From Streptomyces luomodiensis (lineage in GTDB: Bacteria; Actinomycetota; Actinomycetes; Streptomycetales; Streptomycetaceae), in the NCBI RefSeq assembly GCF_031679605.1, contig NZ_CP117522.1:3472001-3536000 (forward strand): a stretch of 64,000 nt of DNA, read 5' to 3'. The notes below the pieces were generated by a model. The model ran no database searches. It saw only the letters and a list, made by a program, of their open reading frames with translations, and was not told where the DNA came from. This document shows, in pieces, positions 54,021-63,021 of this stretch (positions within the stretch are counted from its first letter, which is position 1; every line of letters begins with the position of its first letter). Both the position numbers and the translations under genes were made by a program.

Positions 54021-55279
54021 AGCTCGCAGTCGTGGGGGGCGGATCCACCTACACCCCCGAACTCATCGACGGATTCGCCCGGTTGCGGGACGCGCTCCCC
54101 CTGGAGGAACTCGTCCTCATCGACCCGGCCGCGGACCGGCTGGAGCTGGTCGGCGGGCTGGCACGCCGGATCTTCGCCAAGCAGGGCCATCCGGGCACCA
54201 TCTCCTGGACCGACGACCTGGACGCGGCCGTGGACGGCGCGGACGCGGTGCTGCTCCAGCTGCGCGTCGGCGGTCAGGCCGCGCGGAATCAGGACGAGAC
54301 CTGGCCGCTGGAGTGCGGCTGCGTCGGCCAGGAGACCACCGGCGCGGGCGGGCTGGCCAAGGCGCTGCGCACCGTTCCGGTGGTGCTGGACATCGCCGAG
54401 CGGGTGCGCCGCCGCAACCCCGACGCCTGGATCGTGGACTTCACCAACCCGGTCGGCATCGTGACCCGGGCGCTGCTCACGGCCGGACACCGGGCGGTCG
54501 GCCTGTGCAATGTCGCCATCGGCTTCCAGCGGAAGTTCGCCGCGCTGCTGGGCGTGGCCCCCGGCGAGGTGACGCTGGAACACGTCGGCCTCAACCATCT
54601 CACCTGGGAGCGATCGGTGCGCATCGGCGGCGCCGACGGCGAGGATGTGCTGCCCAAGCTGCTCGCGGAGCACGGTGAGGCGATCGCCGAGGATCTGCGG
54701 ATGCCGCGCACGCTGGTGGACCGCCTCGGTGTCGTCCCCTCCTACTACCTGCGCTACTACTACCGGCACGACGCGGTGGTGCGGGAGCAGCGCACCAAGC
54801 CGTCACGGGCGGCGGAGGTCGCGGCGATCGAGCGGGAGCTGCTGGAGATGTACGGCGATCCGGCGCTGGACGAGAAGCCGGAGCTGCTCAGCAGGCGCGG
54901 CGGGGCGTTCTACTCGGAGGCGGCGGTCGATCTCACCTCGTCCCTGCTGCGCGACACCGGGGAGGTGCGGATCGTCAATACGTTCAACCGCGGCACCCTG
55001 CCCTTCCTGCCCGACGACGCGGTGATCGAGGTCCCGGCGAGCGTCGACGCTCAGGGCGCGAAGCCACTGCCCGTGCGCTCTCTTGAACCCCTGTTCGCCG
55101 GTCTGGTCGCGAATGTCACCGCGTACGAACACCTGGCGCTGGAGGCCGCGCTGAAGGGCGGCCGGGAGCGGGTCTTCCAGGCGCTGCTGTCGCACCCGCT
55201 CATCGGCCAGTTCGATGAGGCCGAGAAGCTGACCGACCACCTCATCGCGCACAACCGGGAGCATCTGGCGTGGGCCTGA
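54017..55279 (+). CDS. csnH: Glycoside hydrolase family 4 enzyme (CsnH-like)
   Basis: This 420-residue GH4 enzyme works by an NAD- and metal-dependent oxidation-elimination mechanism. The NAD loop is VVGGGSTYTPELIDG, and the metal/substrate residues are in LCNVAIGFQ (Cys) and HVGLNHLTW (His). The related enzymes are 6-phospho-beta-glucosidases; in this operon it probably splits (phosphorylated) glucosamine disaccharides. TTG start at 54017 overlapping csnG. It overlaps csnK by ten bases. Confidence 0.87.
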   Translation: MKLAVVGGGSTYTPELIDGFARLRDALPLEELVLIDPAADRLELVGGLARRIFAKQGHPGTISWTDDLDAAVDGADAVLLQLRVGGQAARNQDETWPLECGCVGQETTGAGGLAKALRTVPVVLDIAERVRRRNPDAWIVDFTNPVGIVTRALLTAGHRAVGLCNVAIGFQRKFAALLGVAPGEVTLEHVGLNHLTWERSVRIGGADGEDVLPKLLAEHGEAIAEDLRMPRTLVDRLGVVPSYYLRYYYRHDAVVREQRTKPSRAAEVAAIERELLEMYGDPALDEKPELLSRRGGAFYSEAAVDLTSSLLRDTGEVRIVNTFNRGTLPFLPDDAVIEVPASVDAQGAKPLPVRSLEPLFAGLVANVTAYEHLALEAALKGGRERVFQALLSHPLIGQFDEAEKLTDHLIAHNREHLAWA

Positions 55280-56346
55280 CCCAGTCCGTACCGACCCCTT
55301 CTTCTTCCTCCCCTCCCGGGCCCGACCGGTCGGTCCTGGCGATCGACGCGGGCAACAGCAAGACCGATGTCGCGCTCGTCGGCCCGGACGGCTCCGTCCT
55401 CGGCGCGGCTCGCGGCGGCGGCTTCCGGCCGCCAGTCGTGGGCGCCGAGCGCGCCGTCGGGTCGCTCGCGCCCCTGGTGGCGGAGGTGGCGCGGCAGGCG
55501 GGCCGGGCCGGGCCGCGGCGTGTGGGGCATGTCTCGGCGTGTCTGGCCAACGCCGACCTGCCCAGCGAGGAAGAGGAGTTGACGGGGGTGCTGGCCGGCC
55601 GCGGCTGGGGCGCCACCGTCACGGTCGCCAACGACACCTTCGCCCTGCTGCGGGCCGGCGTCGCGGACGACGGCGAGCCGACCGGCGTCTCCGTGGTCTG
55701 CGGTGCGGGCATCAACTGCGCCGGGATCGGCCACGGCGGCCGTGTCGCCCGCTTCCCGGCCATCGGCCGGATCTCCGGCGACTGGGGCGGCGGGGGCTAT
55801 CTGTCGGAGGAGGCGCTGTGGTGGGCGGCGCGTGCCGAGGACGGCCGCGGCGAGCCGACCGAACTGGCCCGCGCCCTGCCCGCGCACTTCGGCCTGACCA
55901 CCATGTACGAGCTGATCGAGGCGCTGCACCTGGGCCGTCTGGAGGCGGCCCGGCGGTATGAGCTGACGCCGGTGCTCTTCGCGGTGGCCGACTCCGGTGA
56001 CGGGATCGCGCGCGCGATCGTCGAGCGCCAGGCGGAAGAGGTGGTGACCATGGCCGCGGTCGCCCTCGCCCGTCTCGATCTGCTGGGCGAGGAGACACCG
56101 GTGGTGCTGGGCGGCGGGGTGATCGCGGCCCGCCATCCGCTGCTGGACGGCCGGATCCGCGAACTGCTGGCGGAGCGCGCCCCGAAGGCCGAGCCGCGGG
56201 TGGTCACCGCGCCGCCGGTGCTCGGCGCCGCGCTGCTGGGACTGGACCGCACGGGCGCGCCCGAACCGGCGTACGCCCGGCTGCGCGCGCACTACGCCCC
56301 GAGTGACGACGCGGAAAGTGGAACCGAACGTCCTTCCGAAGCGTAA
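55270..56346 (+). CDS. csnK: BadF/BadG-type sugar kinase, probable glucosamine kinase (CsnK-like)
   Basis: This 358-residue kinase has the ASKHA ATPase fold. The phosphate loops are LAIDAGNSKTDVALV near the N-terminus and VVCGAGINCAGIG in the middle, with GRISGDWGGGGYLSEEAL and VVLGGGVIAA. It resembles N-acetylglucosamine kinases; glucosamine is the likely substrate because the operon imports glucosamine oligomers. A Ser/Pro tail precedes the domain. The start is GTG at 55270, overlapping csnH by ten bases. It is the last gene of the csn operon. Confidence 0.85.
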   Translation: MGLTQSVPTPSSSSPPGPDRSVLAIDAGNSKTDVALVGPDGSVLGAARGGGFRPPVVGAERAVGSLAPLVAEVARQAGRAGPRRVGHVSACLANADLPSEEEELTGVLAGRGWGATVTVANDTFALLRAGVADDGEPTGVSVVCGAGINCAGIGHGGRVARFPAIGRISGDWGGGGYLSEEALWWAARAEDGRGEPTELARALPAHFGLTTMYELIEALHLGRLEAARRYELTPVLFAVADSGDGIARAIVERQAEEVVTMAAVALARLDLLGEETPVVLGGGVIAARHPLLDGRIRELLAERAPKAEPRVVTAPPVLGAALLGLDRTGAPEPAYARLRAHYAPSDDAESGTERPSEA

Positions 56347-56426
56347 TGAGAGGGGGAGGGTAGATCGCGATCCGAACAAGATCCAGGCTCGTCCGGTGAC
56401 CTCTCCTGGCGCCGCGGTCCATACTG

Positions 56427-56448
56427 CTGCGACACCGACTGCGACACC
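56427..56448 (+). promoter_or_regulatory. Direct repeat upstream of the GlnX-like gene
   Basis: CTGCGACACC occurs at 56427-56436 and 56439-56448 (12-base period), about 36 bases before the GTG. It may be a regulator site for the signalling operon. Confidence 0.35.
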
Positions 56449-56483
56449 ACACCATGGGATCCGGGCCAAAGGGGAGAGGTCTT

Positions 56484-57893
56484 GTGTCATACCCGCCGAC
56501 CACCGGCAGAGCCGTAGCGCCGCCCGCGCCCGCGGCCCCGCCGCGCACCGTGTGGCGTGAGGGGCTCGACCGGGCGCGGGCGGCGGCGACGACCGAGCCC
56601 GGTCGGCTGCGTGTCATCGGGGCGGTGCTGGCCGCGCTGATGGTCGCGTTCGGCGCGGTCACCGCCTGGCAGGTCTCCGACCGGCAGACCGCGGCGGACG
56701 CCGTGGCCGAGCGCAGCCAGCCGCTGAGCGCCGACGCGGCGCAGATCTACCGCTCCCTGGCCGACGCCGACACCACGGCGGCCAGCGGCTTCCTGGTGAG
56801 CGGCCAGGAGCCCGGCCAGGTCCGGCAGCGGTACGAGCGGGACATCGACACCGCCTCCAAGCTGCTGGTGCGGGCCGCGGCCAATACGGAGGGCTCGTCC
56901 TCCGCCCGCGAGGAGATACGGAAGATCAATCAGCTGCTGCCGGTCTACACCGGCCTGGTCGAGTCCGCGCGCGCCAACAACCGCCAGGGGCTGCCGCTGG
57001 GCGGCGCGTATCTGCGCTATGCCAACGACACCATGCGCGGCGAGCTGTTGCCCGCCGCGAGCAGGCTCTACAAGGCGGAGACCGCCCGGCTCGGGAAGGA
57101 CTACGAGGACGCCGAGGCATGGCCATGGGTGGCGATCGCCACCGGTGTCGTCGCGCTGGGCGCGCTGGGATGGGCCCAGCGCCGTCACTACGAGCGCACG
57201 AACCGGGTGCTCAACCACGGGCTGCTCGCCGCCACGGCCGCCGCCACGGTGGTGATGCTGTGGCTGGTGGTCGGCCACGCGGTCGCCCGCGCCCAGCTCA
57301 CCGAGTCCAATGACCACGGCGCGAAGTCCCTCCAGGTGCTCAACGAGGCGCGGATCGACTCCCTGCGGGCCCGCGCCGATGAGAATCTGACCCTGGTGGC
57401 GCGCGGCGCGGTCGTCGTCGACGAGGACGGCACCGACAAGGGCAAGGACGCCTACGAGGTCAGCTACGGCTCGCGGATGTCCGCGCTCGTGGGAAAGGCG
57501 TCCAGCGGGCGCCCCTCGGACGGCAGCCTGCTGGACGAGGCGCGCGCCCTCGCGGACGACGACGCGGGCCGCGAGCCGGTGGAGAAGGCCGCGGACCGGA
57601 TCCGGGAGTGGCAGGAGCGGCACAAGGCCGCCCGCGCCGCCGACGACGGGGGCGACTACAAAACGGCGCTGACCAAGGTCATCGGCGCCAAGGGCACCAC
57701 CGGCGAGTCCTTCGACGCGGTGGACACGGAGTTGGCCAAGGCCCTCGACCACGAGCAGCGGGAGTTCCAGCAGGCCGCCGACGCCGGGCGGGGGGCGTTC
57801 ACCGCCATGGCGCTCGGCGCCGGGGTGCTGACCGTGCTGGGGGCGGCGGGTGCGGTGGTGGGCATAGGCCGCAGACTGTCGGAGTACCGATGA
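56484..57893 (+). CDS. GlnX-like four-TM sensor protein
   Basis: This 469-residue membrane protein has four membrane helices (about 44-63, 213-231, 246-266 and 443-462). Two extracytoplasmic helical domains (64-212 and 267-442) resemble chemoreceptor-type sensor bundles. The layout and gene order match M. tuberculosis GlnX, which passes the amino-acid signal from GlnH to the kinase PknG. The cytoplasmic parts are short: N-terminal Pro-rich tail, a basic 232-245 loop (RRHYERTNR) and a RRLSEYR tail. The start is GTG at 56484 behind GGGGAGAGG. Its stop overlaps the next start (ATGA). Confidence 0.72.
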   Translation: MSYPPTTGRAVAPPAPAAPPRTVWREGLDRARAAATTEPGRLRVIGAVLAALMVAFGAVTAWQVSDRQTAADAVAERSQPLSADAAQIYRSLADADTTAASGFLVSGQEPGQVRQRYERDIDTASKLLVRAAANTEGSSSAREEIRKINQLLPVYTGLVESARANNRQGLPLGGAYLRYANDTMRGELLPAASRLYKAETARLGKDYEDAEAWPWVAIATGVVALGALGWAQRRHYERTNRVLNHGLLAATAAATVVMLWLVVGHAVARAQLTESNDHGAKSLQVLNEARIDSLRARADENLTLVARGAVVVDEDGTDKGKDAYEVSYGSRMSALVGKASSGRPSDGSLLDEARALADDDAGREPVEKAADRIREWQERHKAARAADDGGDYKTALTKVIGAKGTTGESFDAVDTELAKALDHEQREFQQAADAGRGAFTAMALGAGVLTVLGAAGAVVGIGRRLSEYR

Positions 57894-58921
57894 GGACGAT
57901 GGGGGGCCACAGCATGCGATCGGTGCGATCGGCCGCCGCGGTGACGGTATGCGCCCTGGGCGTGGCCACGGCCATCGCGGTGCCGGCGGTGATGGACGGC
58001 GACGGGAGCGGCGGCGACGGCAGGGACGGTGCGCGAAGCCCGCATACGATGCGGGCCGGCGCCGAGGCTGCGGCGGACAGCTGCCGCGATCCCGAGGCGA
58101 GCCTGCGCCCGTCGAGCGCGAGCGGCCCGGCCATCAAGCGGATCAAGAACCGTGAGGTCAACGGCCACAAGTTGAACAAGCTGATCGCGGGCGTCGACCA
58201 GAACAGCTACCGCTGGGGATACCGCGATCCGGCCACCGGCGATCTCACCGGCTTCGACATCGATCTCGTGCGCGCCATCGCCGAGGACATCTTCGGCGAT
58301 CCGGACGCGGTCATCTTCCGCACCATCCCCACCAGTCAGCGCATCAAGGCCCTGCAGCAGGGCAAGGTGGACGTCGTGGTGCGCACCATGACCATCAACT
58401 GCGACCGGATCAAGGACGTCGCGTTCTCCACCGCGTACTTCCAGGCCGGGCAGCAGGTGCTGGTCGCCGACGACTCGCCCATCACCGGCTACAACAAGAC
58501 CCTGCGCGGCAAGAAGGTCTGCACCGCGCAGGGTTCCACCGCCGAGGCCGAACTGGACAAGCCGGACACCGGTGCCGAGCATCTGGGCGCGATCAAGGTG
58601 AAGCCCGTGCCCAACCAGCTGGACTGCCTGGTCAGGCTTCAGCTCGGCCAGGTGGACGCGGTGATCACCGACAATGCGCTGGCGGCCGGCCAGGCCGCCC
58701 AGGACCCCTCCGTCAAGCTGGTCGGCTCGCGATTCACCGATGAGTTCTACGGCGTGGCGATGAACAAGAACGACGACGACCTGGTACGCCGGGTCAACAA
58801 GGTTCTGGAGAACTACCGCCAGGGCGGTGCCTGGATGCGGGCCTACCAGAAATGGCTCGCGAAGGACTTCAGCACGGCACAGGGGAATCCGGCACCACCC
58901 GCCCCCCAATACAAGGACTAG
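57890..58921 (+). CDS. GlnH-like amino-acid-binding protein
   Basis: This 343-residue family 3 solute-binding protein binds polar amino acids (aspartate or glutamate in the mycobacterial GlnH). The fold signature is LTGFDIDLVRAIAEDIFGDPD, the arginine-rich ligand loop is PTSQRIKALQQGKVDVVVRTMTIN, and VCTAQGSTAEAELDK follows. The N-terminus has a membrane segment (about 11-32) but no clear lipobox, so it may stay membrane-anchored rather than be a lipoprotein. There is no ABC permease beside it, which supports a sensing role. ATGA overlap with the GlnX-like gene. Confidence 0.82.
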   Translation: MRTMGGHSMRSVRSAAAVTVCALGVATAIAVPAVMDGDGSGGDGRDGARSPHTMRAGAEAAADSCRDPEASLRPSSASGPAIKRIKNREVNGHKLNKLIAGVDQNSYRWGYRDPATGDLTGFDIDLVRAIAEDIFGDPDAVIFRTIPTSQRIKALQQGKVDVVVRTMTINCDRIKDVAFSTAYFQAGQQVLVADDSPITGYNKTLRGKKVCTAQGSTAEAELDKPDTGAEHLGAIKVKPVPNQLDCLVRLQLGQVDAVITDNALAAGQAAQDPSVKLVGSRFTDEFYGVAMNKNDDDLVRRVNKVLENYRQGGAWMRAYQKWLAKDFSTAQGNPAPPAPQYKD

Positions 58922-59080
58922 GGCGGACAAGGACCGGAGCGGATGAGAACCGGCACGGACGGAAACGGACACATCACGTAGGGCAAGGAACGGACCGGCA
59001 AGGATTAGCGCCCGCCTCACACGCGTAGGGATGACGCTGAGACAGATCACATAACGGTTACGGACATGGAGAGGTGATCG

Positions 59081-60406
59081 ATGGGGGTCCCGGGACCCTT
59101 CCCCAGCTTCGCGGGGACACCCAACGGCCCGGTCATGGGCCGCGAGGAGGTCGACCGCGCGCTGGCGAAGCTCGCCGCCGAACACGAGGCGATCGACTCC
59201 TCACTGCTCGCCCTCCAGGACCACGCGGGCAGAAGGCTCCTCGAGGGCGCCGAGCTCACGGGCGTCACCAAGGACCGGTGGTCCACCACCGAACAGGCCA
59301 TCTCCCTCCTGTGGAGCTACTTCGACGCGTACTCCGAGGCCCTCACCCGCGCCCGTGAGGTGCGCTCCCGTCACCGTTGGCCGACGCAGGACGAGTTGGC
59401 CGAGCTCACCGAGCTGCTCCGCGGCACCGCGATCACCCTGCCCAGCAGCGCCTCCTTGGGCGGTTCTCCCCTGCTCAGCGAGGAGTTGAGCCTGGACCGG
59501 CTGGTCGACCGGATGAACCGCTGGTACGCCGAGGCCCTCGACGTCATCGTCAGCGCCGACGCCGTGTGGTCCACGCTGCCCGCCCGGATCGACATGCTCT
59601 CCGCCGAGCTGCACCGCACCCGTTCGCTGGCCCACTCCGTCGGGGTGCGCCCCGGTGAGCACCCCGCGGGGGACGATCTGGAGCAGATCACCGCCGAGCT
59701 GACCGCGTTGCGCGCCGACGTGGTCTCCGACCCGCTGGCCTTCTGGAAACCGGCCAGCGGCAGCTCCGCGCCCGGCGGCGGAAGCCCCGACACCGAGCGC
59801 TATGACCGCGCCGCCCGCGCCCTGGAGGATGTCCGGCGCGAGATCGAGGCGGTGCTGGATGTGCGGCAGGACGCCGAGCGGCGGCTGATGCGGCTGCGCG
59901 ATGTGCTCTCCCGCGCCGATCGCACCCTGGCGGAGGCGCGCCAGGCGCGCGGCGAGGTGCTCGCGAAGATCGCGGCATCGGAGGTTCCGGCCGTCAGCGG
60001 CCCGCCGACCGCGCTGCACGAGCAGCTGGTCGCGGCCGCCGACTACCGCCGGCGCTCCCAGTGGCACCGGCTCTCGCCGCTGCTGGAGAGCCTGGAGCAG
60101 CGCGCCGACGACGAGCTGCTGCGGGCCCGCGAGTCGCTCACCGCGGTCACCGCGCCGCTCGCGGTCCGCGCCGAGCTGCGCGGTCGGCTCGACGCGTACC
60201 GGGCGAAGGTCGCCCGCCATGGCATGGCGGAGGATCCGCTGCTGGTGGAGCGGTATGACGTGGCCCGCCGGATGCTGTGGAGCGCACCGTGTGATCTGCG
60301 GGCGGCCGAGCAGGCCGTGCTGCGCTATCAGCAGGCGGCGGCCGAGGCCCTGGTGCCACGCCAGTCGGCCCCGGCCGACGAAAGCATCGAGGGAGGCTCG
60401 GCATGA
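59081..60406 (+). CDS. Coiled-coil protein of the signalling cluster, unknown function
   Basis: This 441-residue soluble protein is almost all helix. Long charged stretches (RALEDVRREIEAVLDVRQDAERRLMRLRDVL and its neighbours, about 245-305) look like coiled coils. Residues 1-20 are Gly/Pro-rich and an SGSSAPGGGSPD linker splits the protein near 230. No catalytic motif is seen. It starts with ATG at 59081 (GGAGAGG upstream) after a 159-base gap and its stop overlaps the kinase start by four bases (ATGA), so it is made together with the kinase. I know no counterpart in the M. tuberculosis pknG locus. It could be a scaffold or substrate. Confidence 0.7.
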   Translation: MGVPGPFPSFAGTPNGPVMGREEVDRALAKLAAEHEAIDSSLLALQDHAGRRLLEGAELTGVTKDRWSTTEQAISLLWSYFDAYSEALTRAREVRSRHRWPTQDELAELTELLRGTAITLPSSASLGGSPLLSEELSLDRLVDRMNRWYAEALDVIVSADAVWSTLPARIDMLSAELHRTRSLAHSVGVRPGEHPAGDDLEQITAELTALRADVVSDPLAFWKPASGSSAPGGGSPDTERYDRAARALEDVRREIEAVLDVRQDAERRLMRLRDVLSRADRTLAEARQARGEVLAKIAASEVPAVSGPPTALHEQLVAAADYRRRSQWHRLSPLLESLEQRADDELLRARESLTAVTAPLAVRAELRGRLDAYRAKVARHGMAEDPLLVERYDVARRMLWSAPCDLRAAEQAVLRYQQAAAEALVPRQSAPADESIEGGSA

Positions 60407-63018
60407 ATGCGGCGGTCGTCGCCTGCCAGCGGCGTAACTGCGACGGGTCCTACGAGGATGTGGGCGGAGGTGAGCTGTACTGCGATGTCTGCGGTATGGC
60501 CCCGGTCGTCTCACCGCAGGGCATGGTCGGCTCACCGGCCACCGGCGTCACCGGGCAGGGCGCGCCGGGCGGAAGCCTGTCGTCCGGCCGGGCCGCCTCC
60601 TCCGGCCGAGCCCCCTTGTCCGGCCCGGCGCCCTCCTCCGGTAGGGCCCCCTCCTCCGGCCCGGCCCCTTCCTCCGGTCGGGACTCCTCGTCCGGCCGGG
60701 TGCCCTCCTCCGGCACCTCGGGCCGGTCGCGGTCCGCACGCTCCGCCTCGTCCCAGCGCTCGGTGTCCGGGCGGCTGTCCCGCTCCATGTCGGGGCGGTC
60801 CTCGTCGCGTTCGGTCTCGGTGCGCAGCTCCCGCTCCTCCGCGTCGGCCCCCTCGGGACGCAACGCGCTGGGCGCCGGTCTGGTCAGCGTCCCGGAAGTG
60901 CCGCGTCCCGACCCGCGGACGGCGGTGCTGGCGGACCCCGAGGTCCCCGAGCGGAAGCGGTTCTGCAGCCGCGCCGACTGCGGCGCCCCGGTGGGGCGCG
61001 CCCGCGGTGACCGGCCGGGCCGCACGGAGGGCTTCTGCACCAAGTGCGGCCATCCGTACTCGTTCCTGCCGAAGCTGAGCCCCGGTGACATCGTGCACGG
61101 TCAGTACGAGATCGCGGGCTGTCTGGCACACGGCGGGCTCGGCTGGATCTATCTGGCCATCGACCGCGCGGTGTCCGACCGCTGGGTGGTCCTCAAGGGC
61201 CTGCTGGACACGGGCGACGAGGAGGCCCTGGCGGCGGCCGTCTCCGAGCGCCGGTTCCTCGCCGAGATCGAGCACGCCAACATCGTCCGGATCTACAACT
61301 TCGTCGAACACCTCGACCAGCGCACCGGCAGCCTCGACGGCTACATCGTCATGGAGTACGTGGGCGGCAAGTCGCTGAAGGACATCGCCAACGCCCGCCG
61401 CACCACGGAGGGCCGGCGCGATCCGCTGCCGGTCGAGCAGGCATGCGCGTACGGCATCGAGGCGCTGGAGGCGCTCGGCCATCTGCACAGCCGCAATCTC
61501 CTCTACTGCGACTTCAAGGTCGACAACGCCATCCAGCAGCAGGACCAGCTCAAGCTGATCGACATGGGCGCGGTCCGGCGGATGGACGACCACGACAGCC
61601 CCATCTACGGCACGGTCGGCTACCAGGCCCCCGAGATCTCGGAGGCGGGCCCGTCGATCGCCTCCGACCTCTACACGGTGGCGCGTACCCTCGCCGTGCT
61701 CACCTTCGACTTCCAGGGCTATACCAACGTCTTCGTGGACAGCCTGCCGGACCCCGAGCACGTCGAGATCTTCCGGCGCTACGAGTCCTTCTACCGGCTG
61801 CTGGTACGGGCCACCGACCCGGACCCAAGTCGCCGTTTCGCCTCCGCGCGGGAGATGGCCGACCAGCTGACCGGGGTACTGCGGGAGGTCGTAGCTCTCC
61901 AGACCGGGCAGCCCCGGCCGGCCCTGTCCACGCTCTTCGGGCCGGAACCACGGGTGGTGGACACCGAGCTGTTCGCCGCCGACGGCCAGGACCCGTCCCT
62001 GCTGGGCGCCCGGCGCACCGGCAGGGGTGCCGCCGCGGCCGCCCCCGCGCAGCGGCCGCCGGGCCCGCTGGCCCTGCCGCTGCCCGCCATGGCCGTGCTG
62101 GACGGACGGGCCACCGCGCTGGCGCTCCCGGTGCCGATGGTCGACCCGGAGGACCCGAACGCCGGGTTCCTGGCCGGGCTGCTGGCCGCCGACCCCGCCG
62201 AGGTGAGCGCCGCGCTGCGGACCGTGCCCGTCGACTCGCTCGAGCTGCGGCTGCGCCGGGTGCGCGCCCAGCTGGAGCTGGGCCAGGAGCAGGAGGCGGG
62301 CGTCGCGCTGACCGGTCTGGAGGCCGCGTACCACGACGACTGGCGGATCGTCTGGTACCGGGGGCTGCACGCGCTGGCCACCGGCGACCGGGAGACGGCC
62401 GCGCTCTCCTTCGACGCCGTCTACGACGCGTTCCCCGGTGAGCCCGCGCCGAAGCTGGCGCTCGGCGTCTGCGCCGAGGTGCTGGGCCAGTTGGACAACG
62501 CGGCGGAGTACTACCGGCTGGTGTGGACCACCGACCCGAGCTTTGTGAGCGCCGCCTTCGGCCTCGCCCGGGTCCTGCTGTGCTCCGGGGACCGGACGGG
62601 CGCGGTGCGGGCCCTGGAGTCGGTGCCGGAGTCCTCGATCCACTACACGGCGGCGCGGGTCGCCGCCGTACGGGCCCGGCTGCGCCAGCGCGCCCCGCAG
62701 GACGCCCTGCTGGGCGATCTGTCGGCCGCCGCCGCCCAGGTCGAGCGGCTGGGCGAGTTCGGTCTGGACGCGGTGCGGCGCGAGCGGCTGCGTACGGAAG
62801 TGCTGGGCAGCGCCCTGGATTGGGTACTGTCCGGCAGCAGCGGGGCACCGCCGGGACACAACCGGCCTCCGCTGCTCGGCAGCAGCCTGGACGAGCGCGG
62901 GCTGCGTTTCGGATTGGAGCGCTCGTATCGGATACTCGCCAGACTCGCGCAGCGAGGCGAGGAGAGGATCGAACTGGTGGAGCGGGCCAACCGTTTCCGC
63001 CCCAGGACGTGGGTGTGA
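60403..63018 (+). CDS. PknG-like serine/threonine kinase with two zinc modules
   Basis: This 871-residue soluble kinase has, in order, a zinc-ribbon-like module (Cys8, Cys13, Cys27, Cys30), a Ser/Arg/Gly-rich linker of about 110 residues, a rubredoxin-like module (Cys188, Cys193, Cys212, Cys215), the kinase domain, and a C-terminal TPR domain as in PknG. The kinase has Lys265 in VVLKGLL, catalytic Asp370 in YCDFKVDN and metal Asp387 in LIDMGAV; then YGTVGYQAPEI, LTGVLREVVA and PRPALSTLF as in PknG. PknG phosphorylates GarA to control glutamate metabolism; GarA is not in this window. Stop at 63018, three bases before the phosphatase ATG. Confidence 0.9.
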   Translation: MNAAVVACQRRNCDGSYEDVGGGELYCDVCGMAPVVSPQGMVGSPATGVTGQGAPGGSLSSGRAASSGRAPLSGPAPSSGRAPSSGPAPSSGRDSSSGRVPSSGTSGRSRSARSASSQRSVSGRLSRSMSGRSSSRSVSVRSSRSSASAPSGRNALGAGLVSVPEVPRPDPRTAVLADPEVPERKRFCSRADCGAPVGRARGDRPGRTEGFCTKCGHPYSFLPKLSPGDIVHGQYEIAGCLAHGGLGWIYLAIDRAVSDRWVVLKGLLDTGDEEALAAAVSERRFLAEIEHANIVRIYNFVEHLDQRTGSLDGYIVMEYVGGKSLKDIANARRTTEGRRDPLPVEQACAYGIEALEALGHLHSRNLLYCDFKVDNAIQQQDQLKLIDMGAVRRMDDHDSPIYGTVGYQAPEISEAGPSIASDLYTVARTLAVLTFDFQGYTNVFVDSLPDPEHVEIFRRYESFYRLLVRATDPDPSRRFASAREMADQLTGVLREVVALQTGQPRPALSTLFGPEPRVVDTELFAADGQDPSLLGARRTGRGAAAAAPAQRPPGPLALPLPAMAVLDGRATALALPVPMVDPEDPNAGFLAGLLAADPAEVSAALRTVPVDSLELRLRRVRAQLELGQEQEAGVALTGLEAAYHDDWRIVWYRGLHALATGDRETAALSFDAVYDAFPGEPAPKLALGVCAEVLGQLDNAAEYYRLVWTTDPSFVSAAFGLARVLLCSGDRTGAVRALESVPESSIHYTAARVAAVRARLRQRAPQDALLGDLSAAAAQVERLGEFGLDAVRRERLRTEVLGSALDWVLSGSSGAPPGHNRPPLLGSSLDERGLRFGLERSYRILARLAQRGEERIELVERANRFRPRTWV

Positions 63019-63021
63019 TCG

